NCBI GenBank assembly: GCA_964020085.1
Contig: CAXHUQ010000829.1
Span: forward strand, 1-64,000
Reading direction: 5' to 3'
Source of the DNA: Micromussa lordhowensis
Lineage: Eukaryota > Cnidaria > Anthozoa > Scleractinia > Lobophylliidae
Length of the DNA stretch: 64,000 nt
This document shows positions 24,226 to 37,900 of this stretch, in pieces (positions within the stretch are counted from its first letter, which is position 1; each line of letters opens with the position of its first letter). The notes beneath the pieces were generated by a model. It did not search any database, was not told the DNA's origin, and worked only from the letters and a program-made list of their open reading frames with translations. The position numbers and the translations under genes were made by a program.

Positions 24226-25788
24226 GGAGTGCTTTGGTGGTATTAGTTTGCAAAGTTGCGACGCGCGCAAAGTTCGGCTAATTAGCAAACGGGCTGGTTA
24301 GCATAGTGCGAGATTTCGCGCAGCTCCGAAAGTTTGCATGTAGACCCGGACCGACCCCAGGAGTGCTTTGGTGCCATTAGTTTGCCAAGTTGCGAGACGC
24401 GTCAAGCTCGGCTAACTAGTCAGCCAGCTGGCCACGCCTGGGGATCTGCCGGGCTGATTAGCATAGTGGGAGATTTTGCGCAGCTCCGATACTTCGCATT
24501 TGGAACCGGACCGACCCCGGGAGTGCTTTGGTGGTATTAGTTTGCAAAGTTGCGACGCGCGCAAAGTTCGGCTAATTAGCAAACGGGCTGGTTAGCATAG
24601 TGCGAGATTTCGCGCAGCTCCGAAAGTTTGCATGTGGACCCGGACCGACCCCAGGAGTGCTTTGGTGCCATTAGTTTGCCAAGTTGCGAGACGCGTCAAG
24701 CTCGGCTAACTAGTCAGCCAGCTGGCCACGCCTGGGGATCTGCCGGGCTGATTAGCATAGTGGGAGATTTTGCGCAGCTCCGATACTTCGCATTTGGAAC
24801 CGGACCGACCCCGGGAGTGCTTTGGTGGTATTAGTTTGCAAAGTTGCGACGCGCGCAAAGTTCGGCTAATTAGCAAACGGGCTGGTTAGCATAGTGCGAG
24901 ATTTCGCGCAGCTCCGAAAGTTTGCATGTGGACCCGGACCGACCCCAGGAGTGCTTTGGTGCCATTAGTTTGCCAAGTTGCGAGACGCGTCAAGCTCGGC
25001 TAACTAGTCAGCCAGCTGGCCACGCCTGGGGATCTGCCGGGCTGATTAGCATAGTGGGAGATTTTGCGCAGCTCCGATACTTCGCATTTGGAACCGGACC
25101 GACCCCGGGAGTGCTTTGGTGGTATTAGTTTGCAAAGTTGCGACGCGCGCAAAGTTCGGCTAATTAGCAAACGGGCTGGTTAGCATAGTGCGAGATTTCG
25201 CGCAGCTCCGAAAGTTTGCATGTGGACCCGGACCGACCCCAGGAGTGCTTTGGTGCCATTAGTTTGCCAAGTTGCGAGACGCGTCAAGCTCGGCTAACTA
25301 GTCAGCCAGCTGGCCACGCCTGGGGATCTGCCGGGCTGATTAGCATAGTGGGAGATTTTGCGCAGCTCCAATACTTCGCATTTGGAACCGGACCGACCCC
25401 GGGAGTGCTTTGGTGGTATTAGTTTGCAAAGTTGCGACGCGCGCAAAGTTCGGCTAATTAGCAAACGGGCTGGTTAGCATAGTGCGAGATTTCGCGCAGC
25501 TCCGAAAGTTTGCATGTGGACCCGGACCGACCCCAGGAGTGCTTTGGTGCCATTAGTTTGCCAAGTTGCGAGACGCGTCAAGCTCGGCTAACTAGTCAGC
25601 CAGCTGGCCACGCCTGGGGATCTGCCGGGCTGATTAGCATAGTGGGAGATTTTGCGCAGCTCCGATACTTCGCATTTGGAACCGGACCGACCCCGGGAGT
25701 GCTTTGGTGGTATTAGTTTGCAAAGTTGCGACGCGCGCAAAGTTCGGCTAATTAGCAAACGGGCTGGTTAGCATAGTGCGAGATTTCG

Positions 25789-27794
25789 TGCAGCTCCGAA
25801 AGTTTGCATGTGGACCCGGACCGACCCCAGGAGTGCTTTGGTGCCATTAGTTTGCCAAGTTGCGAGACGCGTCAAGCTCGGCTAACTAGTCAGCCAGCTG
25901 GCCACGCCTGGGGATCTGCCGGGCTGATTAGCATAGTGGGAGATTTTGCGCAGCTCCGATACTTCGCATTTGGAACCGGACCGACCCCGGGAGTGCTTTG
26001 GTGGTATTAGTTTGCAAAGTTGCGACGCGCGCAAAGTTCGGCTAATTAGCAAACGGGCTGGTTAGCATAGTGCGAGATTTCGCGCAGCTCCGAAAGTTTG
26101 CATGTGGACCCGGACCGACCCCAGGAGTGCTTTGGTGCCATTAGTTTGCCAAGTTGCGAGACGCGTCAAGCTCGGCTAACTAGTCAGCCAGCTGGCCACG
26201 CCTGGGGATCTGCCGGGCTGATTAGCATAGTGGGAGATTTTGCGCAGCTCCGATACTTCGCATTTGGAACCGGACCGACCCCGGGAGTGCTTTGGTGGTA
26301 TTAGTTTGCAAAGTTGCGACGCGCGCAAAGTTCGGCTAATTAGCAAACGGGCTGGTTAGCATAGTGCGAGATTTCGCGCAGCTCCGAAAGTTTGCATGTG
26401 GACCCGGACCGACCCCAGGAGTGCTTTGGTGCCATTAGTTTGCCAAGTTGCGAGACGCGTCAAGCTCGGCTAACTAGTCAGCCAGCTGGCCACGCCTGGG
26501 GATCTGCCGGGCTGATTAGCATAGTGGGAGATTTTGCGCAGCTCCGATACTTCGCATTTGGAACCGGACCGACCCCGGGAGTGCTTTGGTGGTATTAGTT
26601 TGCAAAGTTGCGACGCGCGCAAAGTTCGGCTAATTAGCAAACGGGCTGGTTAGCATAGTGCGAGATTTCGTGCAGCTCCGAAAGTTTGCATGTGGACCCG
26701 GACCGACCCCAGGAGTGCTTTGGTGCCATTAGTTTGCCAAGTTGCGAGACGCGTCAAGCTCGGCTAACTAGTCAGCCAGCTGGCCACGCCTGGGGATCTG
26801 CCGGGCTGATTAGCATAGTGGGAGATTTTGCGCAGCTCCGATACTTCGCATTTGGAACCGGACCGACCCCGGGAGTGCTTTGGTGGTATTAGTTTGCAAA
26901 GTTGCGACGCGCGCAAAGTTCGGCTAATTAGCAAACGGGCTGGTTAGCATAGTGCGAGATTTCGCGCAGCTCCGAAAGTTTGCATGTGGACCCGGACCGA
27001 CCCCAGGAGTGCTTTGGTGCCATTAGTTTGCCAAGTTGCGAGACGCGTCAAGCTCGGCTAACTAGTCAGCCAGCTGGCCACGCCTGGGGATCTGCCGGGC
27101 TGATTAGCATAGTGGGAGATTTTGCGCAGCTCCGATACTTCGCATTTGGAACCGGACCGACCCCGGGAGTGCTTTGGTGGTATTAGTTTGCAAAGTTGCG
27201 ACGCGCGCAAAGTTCGGCTAATTAGCAAACGGGCTGGTTAGCATAGTGCGAGATTTCGCGCAGCTCCGAAAGTTTGCATGTGGACCCGGACCGACCCCAG
27301 GAGTGCTTTGGTGCCATTAGTTTGCCAAGTTGCGAGACGCGTCAAGCTCGGCTAACTAGTCAGCCAGCTGGCCACGCCTGGGGATCTGCCGGGCTGATTA
27401 GCATAGTGGGAGATTTTGCGCAGCTCCGATACTTCGCATTTGGAACCGGACCGACCCCGGGAGTGCTTTGGTGGTATTAGTTTGCAAAGTTGCGACGCGC
27501 GCAAAGTTCGGCTAATTAGCAAACGGGCTGGTTAGCATAGTGCGAGATTTCGCGCAGCTCCGAAAGTTTGCATGTGGACCCGGACCGACCCCAGGAGTGC
27601 TTTGGTGCCATTAGTTTGCCAAGTTGCGAGACGCGTCAAGCTCGGCTAACTAGTCAGCCAGCTGGCCACGCCTGGGGATCTGCCGGGCTGATTAGCATAG
27701 TGGGAGATTTTGCGCAGCTCCGATACTTCGCATTTGGAACCGGACCGACCCCGGGAGTGCTTTGGTGGTATTAGTTTGCAAAGTTGCGACGCGT
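25789..27794 (+). repeat. 8-unit duplication, copy 1 (marker span)
   Basis: C to T variants at 25789, 26671 and 27794 recur exactly 2,352 bp (8 units) later at 28141, 29023 and 30146. The intervals are 3 units, then 3.8 units, in both copies. The G to A at 25370 has no counterpart at 27722, so either the block begins after it or that change came later. The true block is probably 2,352 bp long, but its edges fall in invariant sequence. Confidence 0.8.
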
Positions 27795-28140
27795 GCAAAG
27801 TTCGGCTAATTAGCAAACGGGCTGGTTAGCATAGTGCGAGATTTCGCGCAGCTCCGAAAGTTTGCATGTGGACCCGGACCGACCCCAGGAGTGCTTTGGT
27901 GCCATTAGTTTGCCAAGTTGCGAGACGCGTCAAGCTCGGCTAACTAGTCAGCCAGCTGGCCACGCCTGGGGATCTGCCGGGCTGATTAGCATAGTGGGAG
28001 ATTTTGCGCAGCTCCGATACTTCGCATTTGGAACCGGACCGACCCCGGGAGTGCTTTGGTGGTATTAGTTTGCAAAGTTGCGACGCGCGCAAAGTTCGGC
28101 TAATTAGCAAACGGGCTGGTTAGCATAGTGCGAGATTTCG

Positions 28141-30146
28141 TGCAGCTCCGAAAGTTTGCATGTGGACCCGGACCGACCCCAGGAGTGCTTTGGTGCCATT
28201 AGTTTGCCAAGTTGCGAGACGCGTCAAGCTCGGCTAACTAGTCAGCCAGCTGGCCACGCCTGGGGATCTGCCGGGCTGATTAGCATAGTGGGAGATTTTG
28301 CGCAGCTCCGATACTTCGCATTTGGAACCGGACCGACCCCGGGAGTGCTTTGGTGGTATTAGTTTGCAAAGTTGCGACGCGCGCAAAGTTCGGCTAATTA
28401 GCAAACGGGCTGGTTAGCATAGTGCGAGATTTCGCGCAGCTCCGAAAGTTTGCATGTGGACCCGGACCGACCCCAGGAGTGCTTTGGTGCCATTAGTTTG
28501 CCAAGTTGCGAGACGCGTCAAGCTCGGCTAACTAGTCAGCCAGCTGGCCACGCCTGGGGATCTGCCGGGCTGATTAGCATAGTGGGAGATTTTGCGCAGC
28601 TCCGATACTTCGCATTTGGAACCGGACCGACCCCGGGAGTGCTTTGGTGGTATTAGTTTGCAAAGTTGCGACGCGCGCAAAGTTCGGCTAATTAGCAAAC
28701 GGGCTGGTTAGCATAGTGCGAGATTTCGCGCAGCTCCGAAAGTTTGCATGTGGACCCGGACCGACCCCAGGAGTGCTTTGGTGCCATTAGTTTGCCAAGT
28801 TGCGAGACGCGTCAAGCTCGGCTAACTAGTCAGCCAGCTGGCCACGCCTGGGGATCTGCCGGGCTGATTAGCATAGTGGGAGATTTTGCGCAGCTCCGAT
28901 ACTTCGCATTTGGAACCGGACCGACCCCGGGAGTGCTTTGGTGGTATTAGTTTGCAAAGTTGCGACGCGCGCAAAGTTCGGCTAATTAGCAAACGGGCTG
29001 GTTAGCATAGTGCGAGATTTCGTGCAGCTCCGAAAGTTTGCATGTGGACCCGGACCGACCCCAGGAGTGCTTTGGTGCCATTAGTTTGCCAAGTTGCGAG
29101 ACGCGTCAAGCTCGGCTAACTAGTCAGCCAGCTGGCCACGCCTGGGGATCTGCCGGGCTGATTAGCATAGTGGGAGATTTTGCGCAGCTCCGATACTTCG
29201 CATTTGGAACCGGACCGACCCCGGGAGTGCTTTGGTGGTATTAGTTTGCAAAGTTGCGACGCGCGCAAAGTTCGGCTAATTAGCAAACGGGCTGGTTAGC
29301 ATAGTGCGAGATTTCGCGCAGCTCCGAAAGTTTGCATGTGGACCCGGACCGACCCCAGGAGTGCTTTGGTGCCATTAGTTTGCCAAGTTGCGAGACGCGT
29401 CAAGCTCGGCTAACTAGTCAGCCAGCTGGCCACGCCTGGGGATCTGCCGGGCTGATTAGCATAGTGGGAGATTTTGCGCAGCTCCGATACTTCGCATTTG
29501 GAACCGGACCGACCCCGGGAGTGCTTTGGTGGTATTAGTTTGCAAAGTTGCGACGCGCGCAAAGTTCGGCTAATTAGCAAACGGGCTGGTTAGCATAGTG
29601 CGAGATTTCGCGCAGCTCCGAAAGTTTGCATGTGGACCCGGACCGACCCCAGGAGTGCTTTGGTGCCATTAGTTTGCCAAGTTGCGAGACGCGTCAAGCT
29701 CGGCTAACTAGTCAGCCAGCTGGCCACGCCTGGGGATCTGCCGGGCTGATTAGCATAGTGGGAGATTTTGCGCAGCTCCGATACTTCGCATTTGGAACCG
29801 GACCGACCCCGGGAGTGCTTTGGTGGTATTAGTTTGCAAAGTTGCGACGCGCGCAAAGTTCGGCTAATTAGCAAACGGGCTGGTTAGCATAGTGCGAGAT
29901 TTCGCGCAGCTCCGAAAGTTTGCATGTGGACCCGGACCGACCCCAGGAGTGCTTTGGTGCCATTAGTTTGCCAAGTTGCGAGACGCGTCAAGCTCGGCTA
30001 ACTAGTCAGCCAGCTGGCCACGCCTGGGGATCTGCCGGGCTGATTAGCATAGTGGGAGATTTTGCGCAGCTCCGATACTTCGCATTTGGAACCGGACCGA
30101 CCCCGGGAGTGCTTTGGTGGTATTAGTTTGCAAAGTTGCGACGCGT
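28141..30146 (+). repeat. 8-unit duplication, copy 2 (marker span)
   Basis: This carries the same three C to T markers as the span 25789-27794, offset by 2,352 bp. The next variants downstream, 30265, 30375 and 30530, have no partners 2,352 bp upstream, so they are private or lie beyond the block. The two copies are adjacent, as expected for a tandem duplication by unequal exchange. Confidence 0.8.
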
Positions 30147-33100
30147 GCAAAGTTCGGCTAATTAGCAAACGGGCTGGTTAGCATAGTGCGAGATTTCGCG
30201 CAGCTCCGAAAGTTTGCATGTGGACCCGGACCGACCCCAGGAGTGCTTTGGTGCCATTAGTTTGTCAAGTTGCGAGACGCGTCAAGCTCGGCTAACTAGT
30301 CAGCCAGCTGGCCACGCCTGGGGATCTGCCGGGCTGATTAGCATAGTGGGAGATTTTGCGCAGCTCCGATACTTTGCATTTGGAACCGGACCGACCCCGG
30401 GAGTGCTTTGGTGGTATTAGTTTGCAAAGTTGCGACGCGCGCAAAGTTCGGCTAATTAGCAAACGGGCTGGTTAGCATAGTGCGAGATTTCGCGCAGCTC
30501 CGAAAGTTTGCATGTGGACCCGGACCGACGCCAGGAGTGCTTTGGTGCCATTAGTTTGCCAAGTTGCGAGACGCGTCAAGCTCGGCTAACTAGTCAGCCA
30601 GCTGGCCACGCCTGGGGATCTGCCGGGCTGATTAGCATAGTGGGAGATTTTGCGCAGCTCCGATACTTCGCATTTGGAACCGGACCGACCCCGGGAGTGC
30701 TTTGGTGGTATTAGTTTGCAAAGTTGCGACGCGCGCAAAGTTCGGCTAATTAGCAAACGGGCTGGTTAGCATAGTGCGAGATTTCGCGCAGCTCCGAAAG
30801 TTTGCATGTGGACCCGGACCGACCCCAGGAGTGCTTTGGTGCCATTAGTTTGCCAAGTTGCGAGACACGTCAAGCTCGGCTAACTAGTCAGCCAGCTGGC
30901 CACGCCTGGGGATCTGCCGGGCTGATTAGCATAGTGGGAGATTTTGCGCAGCTCCGATACTTCGCATTTGGAACCGGACCGACCCCGGGAGTGCTTTGGT
31001 GGTATTAGTTTGCAAAGTTGCGACGCGCGCAAAGTTCGGCTAATTAGCAAACGGGCTGGTTAGCATAGTGCGAGATTTCGCGCAGCTCCGAAAGTTTGCA
31101 TGTGGACCCGGACCGACCCCAGGAGTGCTTTGGTGCCATTAGTTTGCCAAGTTGCGAGACGCGTCAAGCTCGGCTAACTAGTCAGCCAGCTGGCCACGCC
31201 TGGGGATCTGCCGGGCTGATTAGCATAGTGGGAGATTTTGCGCAGCTCCGATACTTCGCATTTGGAACCGGACCGACCCCGGGAGTGCTTTGGTGGTATT
31301 AGTTTGCAAAGTTGCGACGCGCGCAAAGTTCGGCTAATTAGCAAACGGGCTGGTTAGCATAGTGCGAGATTTCGCGCAGCTCCGAAAGTTTGCATGTGGA
31401 CCCGGACCGACCCCAGGAGTGCTTTGGTGCCATTAGTTTGCCAAGTTGCGAGACGCGTCAAGCTCGGCTAACTAGTCAGCCAGCTGGCCACGCCTGGGGA
31501 TCTGCCGGGCTGATTAGCATAGTGGGAGATTTTGCGCAGCTCCGATACTTCGCATTTGGAACCGGACCGACCCCGGGAGTGCTTTGGTGGTATTAGTTTG
31601 CAAAGTTGCGACGCGCGCAAAGTTCGGCTAATTAGCAAACGGGCTGGTTAGCATAGTGCGAGATTTCGCGCAGCTCCGAAAGTTTGCATGTGGACCCGGA
31701 CCGACCCCAGGAGTGCTTTGGTGCCATTAGTTTGCCAAGTTGCGAGACGCGTCAAGCTCGGCTAACTAGTCAGCCAGCTGGCCACGCCTGGGGATCTGCC
31801 GGGCTGATTAGCATAGTGGGAGATTTTGCGCAGCTCCGATACTTCGCATTTGGAACCGGACCGACCCCGGGAGTGCTTTGGTGGTATTAGTTTGCAAAGT
31901 TGCGACGCGCGCAAAGTTCGGCTAATTAGCAAACGGGCTGGTTAGCATAGTGCGAGATTTCGCGCAGCTCCGAAAGTTTGCATGTGGACCCGGACCGACC
32001 CCAGGAGTGCTTTGGTGCCATTAGTTTGCCAAGTTGCGAGACGCGTCAAGCTCGGCTAACTAGTCAGCCAGCTGGCCACGCCTGGGGATCTGCCGGGCTG
32101 ATTAGCATAGTGGGAGATTTTGCGCAGCTCCGATACTTCGCATTTGGAACCGGACCGACCCCGGGAGTGCTTTGGTGGTATTAGTTTGCAAAGTTGCGAC
32201 GCGCGCAAAGTTCGGCTAATTAGCAAACGGGCTGGTTAGCATAGTGCGAGATTTCGCGCAGCTCCGAAAGTTTGCATGTGGACCCGGACCGACCCCAGGA
32301 GTGCTTTGGTGCCATTAGTTTGCCAAGTTGCGAGACGCGTCAAGCTCGGCTAACTAGTCAGCCAGCTGGCCACGCCTGGGGATCTGCCGGGCTGATTAGC
32401 ATAGTGGGAGATTTTGCGCAGCTCCGATACTTCGCATTTGGAACCGGACCGACCCCGGGAGTGCTTTGGTGGTATTAGTTTGCAAAGTTGCGACGCGCGC
32501 AAAGTTCGGCTAATTAGCAAACGGGCTGGTTAGCATAGTGCGAGATTTCGCGCAGCTCCGAAAGTTTGCATGTGGACCCGGACCGACCCCAGGAGTGCTT
32601 TGGTGCCATTAGTTTGCCAAGTTGCGAGACGCGTCAAGCTCGGCTAACTAGTCAGCCAGCTGGCCACGCCTGGGGATCTGCCGGGCTGATTAGCATAGTG
32701 GGAGATTTTGCGCAGCTCCGATACTTCGCATTTGGAACCGGACCGACCCCGGGAGTGCTTTGGTGGTATTAGTTTGCAAAGTTGCGACGCGCGCAAAGTT
32801 CGGCTAATTAGCAAACGGGCTGGTTAGCATAGTGCGAGATTTCGCGCAGCTCCGAAAGTTTGCATGTGGACCCGGACCGACCCCAGGAGTGCTTTGGTGC
32901 CATTAGTTTGCCAAGTTGCGAGACGCGTCAAGCTCGGCTAACTAGTCAGCCAGCTGGCCACGCCTGGGGATCTGCCGGGCTGATTAGCATAGTGGGAGAT
33001 TTTGCGCAGCTCCGATACTTCGCATTTGGAACCGGACCGACCCCGGGAGTGCTTTGGTGGTATTAGTTTGCAAAGTTGCGACGCGCGCAAAGTTCGGCTA

Positions 33101-33680
33101 ATTAGCAAACGGGCTGGTTAGCATAGTGCGAGATTTCGCGCAGCTCCGAAAGTTTGCATGTGGACCCGGACCGACCCCAGGAGTGCTTTGGTGCCATTAG
33201 TTTGCCAAGTTGCGAGATGCGTCAAGCTCGGCTAACTAGTCAGCCAGCTGGCCACGCCTGGGGATCTGCCGGGCTGATTAGCATAGTGGGAGATTTTGCG
33301 CAGCTCCGATACTTCGCATTTGGAACCGGACCGACCCCGGGAGTGCTTTGGTGGTATTAGTTTGCAAAGTTGCGACGCGCGCAAAGTTCGGCTAATTAGC
33401 AAACGGGCTGGTTAGCATAGTGCGAGATTTCGCGCAGCTCCGAAAGTTTGCATGTGGACCCGGACCGACCCCAGGAGTGCTTTGGTGCCATTAGTTTGCC
33501 AAGTTGCGAGACGCGTCAAGCTCGGCTAACTAGTCAGCCAGCTGGCCACGCCTGGGGATCTGCCGGGCTGATTAGCATAGTGGGAGATTTTGCGCAGCTC
33601 CGATACTTCGCATTTGGAACCGGACCGACCCCGGGAGTGCTTTGGTGGTATTAGTTTGCAAAGTTGCGACGCGCGCAAAG

Positions 33681-34901
33681 CTCGGCTAATTAGCAAACGG
33701 GCTGGTTAGCATAGTGCGAGATTTTGCGCAGCTCCGAAAGTTTGCATGTGGACCCGGACCGACCCCAGGAGTGCTTTGGTGCCATTAGTTTGCCAAGTTG
33801 CGAGACGCGTCAAGCTCGGCTAACTAGTCAGCCAGCTGGCCACGCCTGGGGATCTGCCGGGCTGATTAGCATAGTGGGAGATTTTGCGCAGCTCCGATAC
33901 TTCGCATTTGGAACCGGACCGACCCCGGGAGTGCTTTGGTGGTATTAGTTTGCAAAGTTGCGACGCGCGCAAAGTTCGGCTAATTAGCAAACGGGCTGGT
34001 TAGCATAGTGCGAGATTTCGCGCAGCTCCGAAAGTTTGCATGTGGACCCGGACCGACCCCAGGAGTGCTTTGGTGCCATTAGTTTGCCAAGTTGCGAGAC
34101 GCGTCAAGCTCGGCTAACTAGTCAGCCAGCTGGCCACGCCTGGGGATCTGCCGGGCTGATTAGCATAGTGGGAGATTTTGCGCAGCTCCGATACTTCGCA
34201 TTTGGAACCGGACCGACCCCGGGAGTGCTTTGGTGGTATTAGTTTGCAAAGTTGCGACGCGCGCAAAGTTCGGCTAATTAGCAAACGGGCTGGTTAGCAT
34301 AGTGCGAGATTTCGCGCAGCTCCGAAAGTTTGCATGTGGACCCGGACCGACCCCAGGAGTGCTTTGGTGCCATTAGTTTGCCAAGTTGCGAGACGCGTCA
34401 AGCTCGGCTAACTAGTCAGCCAGCTGGCCACGCCTGGGGATCTGCCGGGCTGATTAGCATAGTGGGAGATTTTGCGCAGCTCCGATACTTCGCATTTGGA
34501 ACCGGACCGACCCCGGGAGTGCTTTGGTGGTATTAGTTTGCAAAGTTGCGACGCGCGCAAAGTTCGGCTAATTAGCAAACGGGCTGGTTAGCATAGTGCG
34601 AGATTTCGCGCAGCTCCGAAAGTTTGCATGTGGACCCGGACCGACCCCAGGAGTGCTTTGGTGCCATTAGTTTGCCAAGTTGCGAGACGCGTCAAGCTCG
34701 GCTAACTAGTCAGCCAGCTGGCCACGCCTGGGGATCTGCCGGGCTGATTAGCATAGTGGGAGATTTTGCGCAGCTCCGATACTTCGCATTTGGAACCGGA
34801 CCGACCCCGGGAGTGCTTTGGTGGTATTAGTTTGCAAAGTTGCGACGCGCGCAAAGCTCGGCTAATTAGCAAACGGGCTGGTTAGCATAGTGCGAGATTT
34901 T
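33681..34901 (+). repeat. 4-unit repeat of a two-variant haplotype
   Basis: A T to C and a C to T 44 bp apart (33681 and 33725) recur together 1,176 bp (4 units) later at 34857 and 34901. Both are at sites that distinguish halves A and B: the first gives half B the A-type base, and the second gives half A the B-type base. The matching unit at 21083 has only the second change. Confidence 0.75.
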
Positions 34902-37900
34902 GCGCAGCTCCGAAAGTTTGCATGTGGACCCGGACCGACCCCAGGAGTGCTTTGGTGCCATTAGTTTGCCAAGTTGCGAGACGCGTCAAGCTCGGCTAAC
35001 TAGTCAGCCAGCTGGCCACGCCTGGGGATCTGCCGGGCTGATTAGCATAGTGGGAGATTTTGCGCAGCTCCGATACTTCGCATTTGGAACCGGACCGACC
35101 CCGGGAGTGCTTTGGTGGTATTAGTTTGCAAAGTTGCGACGCGCGCAAAGTTCGGCTAATTAGCAAACGGGCTGGTTAGCATAGTGCGAGATTTCGCGCA
35201 GCTCCGAAAGTTTGCATGTGGACCCGGACCGACCCCAGGAGTGCTTTGGTGCCATTAGTTTGCCAAGTTGCGAGACGCGTCAAGCTCGGCTAACTAGTCA
35301 GCCAGCTGGCCACGCCTGGGGATCTGCCGGGCTGATTAGCATAGTGGGAGATTTTGCGCAGCTCCGATACTTCGCATTTGGAACCGGACCGACCCCGGGA
35401 GTGCTTTGGTGGTATTAGTTTGCAAAGTTGCGACGCGCGCAAAGTTCGGCTAATTAGCAAACGGGCTGGTTAGCATAGTGCGAGATTTCGCGCAGCTCCG
35501 AAAGTTTGCATGTGGACCCGGACCGACCCCAGGAGTGCTTTGGTGCCATTAGTTTGCCAAGTTGCGAGACGCGTCAAGCTCGGCTAACTAGTCAGCCAGC
35601 TGGCCACGCCTGGGGATCTGCCGGGCTGATTAGCATAGTGGGAGATTTTGCGCAGCTCCGATACTTCGCATTTGGAACCGGACCGACCCCGGGAGTGCTT
35701 TGGTGGTATTAGTTTGCAAAGTTGCGACGCGCGCAAAGTTCGGCTAATTAGCAAACGGGCTGGTTAGCATAGTGCGAGATTTCGCGCAGCTCCGAAAGTT
35801 TGCATGTGGACCCGGACCGACCCCAGGAGTGCTTTGGTGCCATTAGTTTGCCAAGTTGCGAGATGCGTCAAGCTCGGCTAACTAGTCAGCCAGCTGGCCA
35901 CGCCTGGGGATCTGCCGGGCTGATTAGCATAGTGGGAGATTTTGCGCAGCTCCGATACTTCGCATATGGAACCGGACCGACCCCGGGAGTGCTTTGGTGG
36001 TATTAGTTTGCAAAGTTGCGACGCGCGCAAAGTTCGGCTAATTAGCAAACGGGCTGGTTAGCATAGTGCGAGATTTCGCGCAGCTCCGAAAGTTTGCATG
36101 TGGACCCGGACCGACCCCAGGAGTGCTTTGGTGCCATTAGTTTGCCAAGTTGCGAGACGCGTCAAGCTCGGCTAACTAGTCAGCCAGCTGGCCACGCCGG
36201 GGGATCTGCCGGGCTGATTAGCATAGTGGGAGATTTTGCGCAGCTCCGATACTTCGCATTTGGAACCGGACCGACCCCGGGAGTGCTTTGGTGGTATTAG
36301 TTTGCAAAGTTGCGACGCGCGCAAAGTTCGGCTAATTAGCAAACGGGCTGGTTAGCATAGTGCGAGATTTCGCGCAGCTCCGAAAGTTTGCATGTGGACC
36401 CGGACCGACCCCAGGAGTGCTTTGGTGCCATTAGTTTGCCAAGTTGCGAGACGCGTCAAGCTCGGCTAACTAGTCAGCCAGGTGGCCACGCCTGGGGATC
36501 TGCCGGGCTGATTAGCATAGTGGGAGATTTTGCGCAGCTCCGATACTTCGCATTTGGAACCGGACCGACCCCGGGAGTGCTTTGGTGGTATTAGTTTGCA
36601 AAGTTGCGACGCGCGCAAAGTTCGGCTAATTAGCAAACGGGCTGGTTAGCATAGTGCGAGATTTCGCGCAGCTCCGAAAGTTTGCATGTGGACCCGGACC
36701 GACCCCAGGAGTGCTTTGGTGCCATTAGTTTGCCAAGTTGCGAGACGCGTCAAGCTCGGCTAACTAGTCAGCCAGCTGGCCACGCCTGGGGATCTGCCGG
36801 GCTGATTAGCATAGTGGGAGATTTTGCGCAGCTCCGATACTTTGCATTTGGAACCGGACCGACGCCGGGAGTGCTTTGGTGGTATTAGTTTGCAAAGTTG
36901 CGACGCGCGCAAAGTTCGGCTAATTAGCAAACGGGCTGGTTAGCATAGTGCGAGATTTCGCGCAGCTCCGAAAGTTTGCATGTGGACCCGGACCGACCCC
37001 AGGAGTGCTTTGGTGCCATTAGTTTGCCAAGTTGCGAGACGCGTCAAGCTCGGCTAACTAGTCAGCCAGCTGGCCACGCCTGGGGATCTGCCGGGCTGAT
37101 TAGCATAGTGGGAGATTTTGCGCAGCTCCGATACTTCGCATTTGGAACCGGACCGACCCCGGGAGTGCTTTGGTGGTATTAGTTTGCAAAGTTGCGACGC
37201 GCGCAAAGTTCGGCTAATTAGCAAACGGGCTGGTTAGCATAGTGCGAGATTTCGCGCAGCTCCGAAAGTTTGCATGTGGACCCGGACCGACCCCAGGAGT
37301 GCTTTGGTGCCATTAGTTTGCCAAGTTGCGAGACGCGTCAAGCTCGGCTAACTAGTCAGCCAGCTGGCCACGCCTGGGGATCTGCCGGGCTGATTAGCAT
37401 AGTGGGAGATTTTGCGCAGCTCCGATACTTCGCATTTGGAACCGGACCGACCCCGGGAGTGCTTTGGTGGTATTAGTTTGCAAAGTTGCGACGCGCGCAA
37501 AGTTCGGCTAATTAGCAAACGGGCTGGTTAGCATAGTGCGAGATTTCGCGCAGCTCCGAAAGTTTGCATGTGGACCCGGACCGACCCCAGGAGTGCTTTG
37601 GTGCCATTAGTTTGCCAAGTTGCGAGACGCGTCAAGCTCGGCTAACTAGTCAGCCAGCTGGCCACGCCTGGGGATCTGCCGGGCTGATTAGCATAGTGGG
37701 AGATTTTGCGCAGCTCCGATACTTCGCATTTGGAACCGGACCGACCCCGGGAGTGCTTTGGTGGTATTAGTTTGCAAAGTTGCGACGCGCGCAAAGTTCG
37801 GCTAATTAGCAAACGGGCTGGTTAGCATAGTGCGAGATTTCGCGCAGCTCCGAAAGTTTGCATGTGGACCCGGACCGACCCCAGGAGTGCTTTGGTGCCA

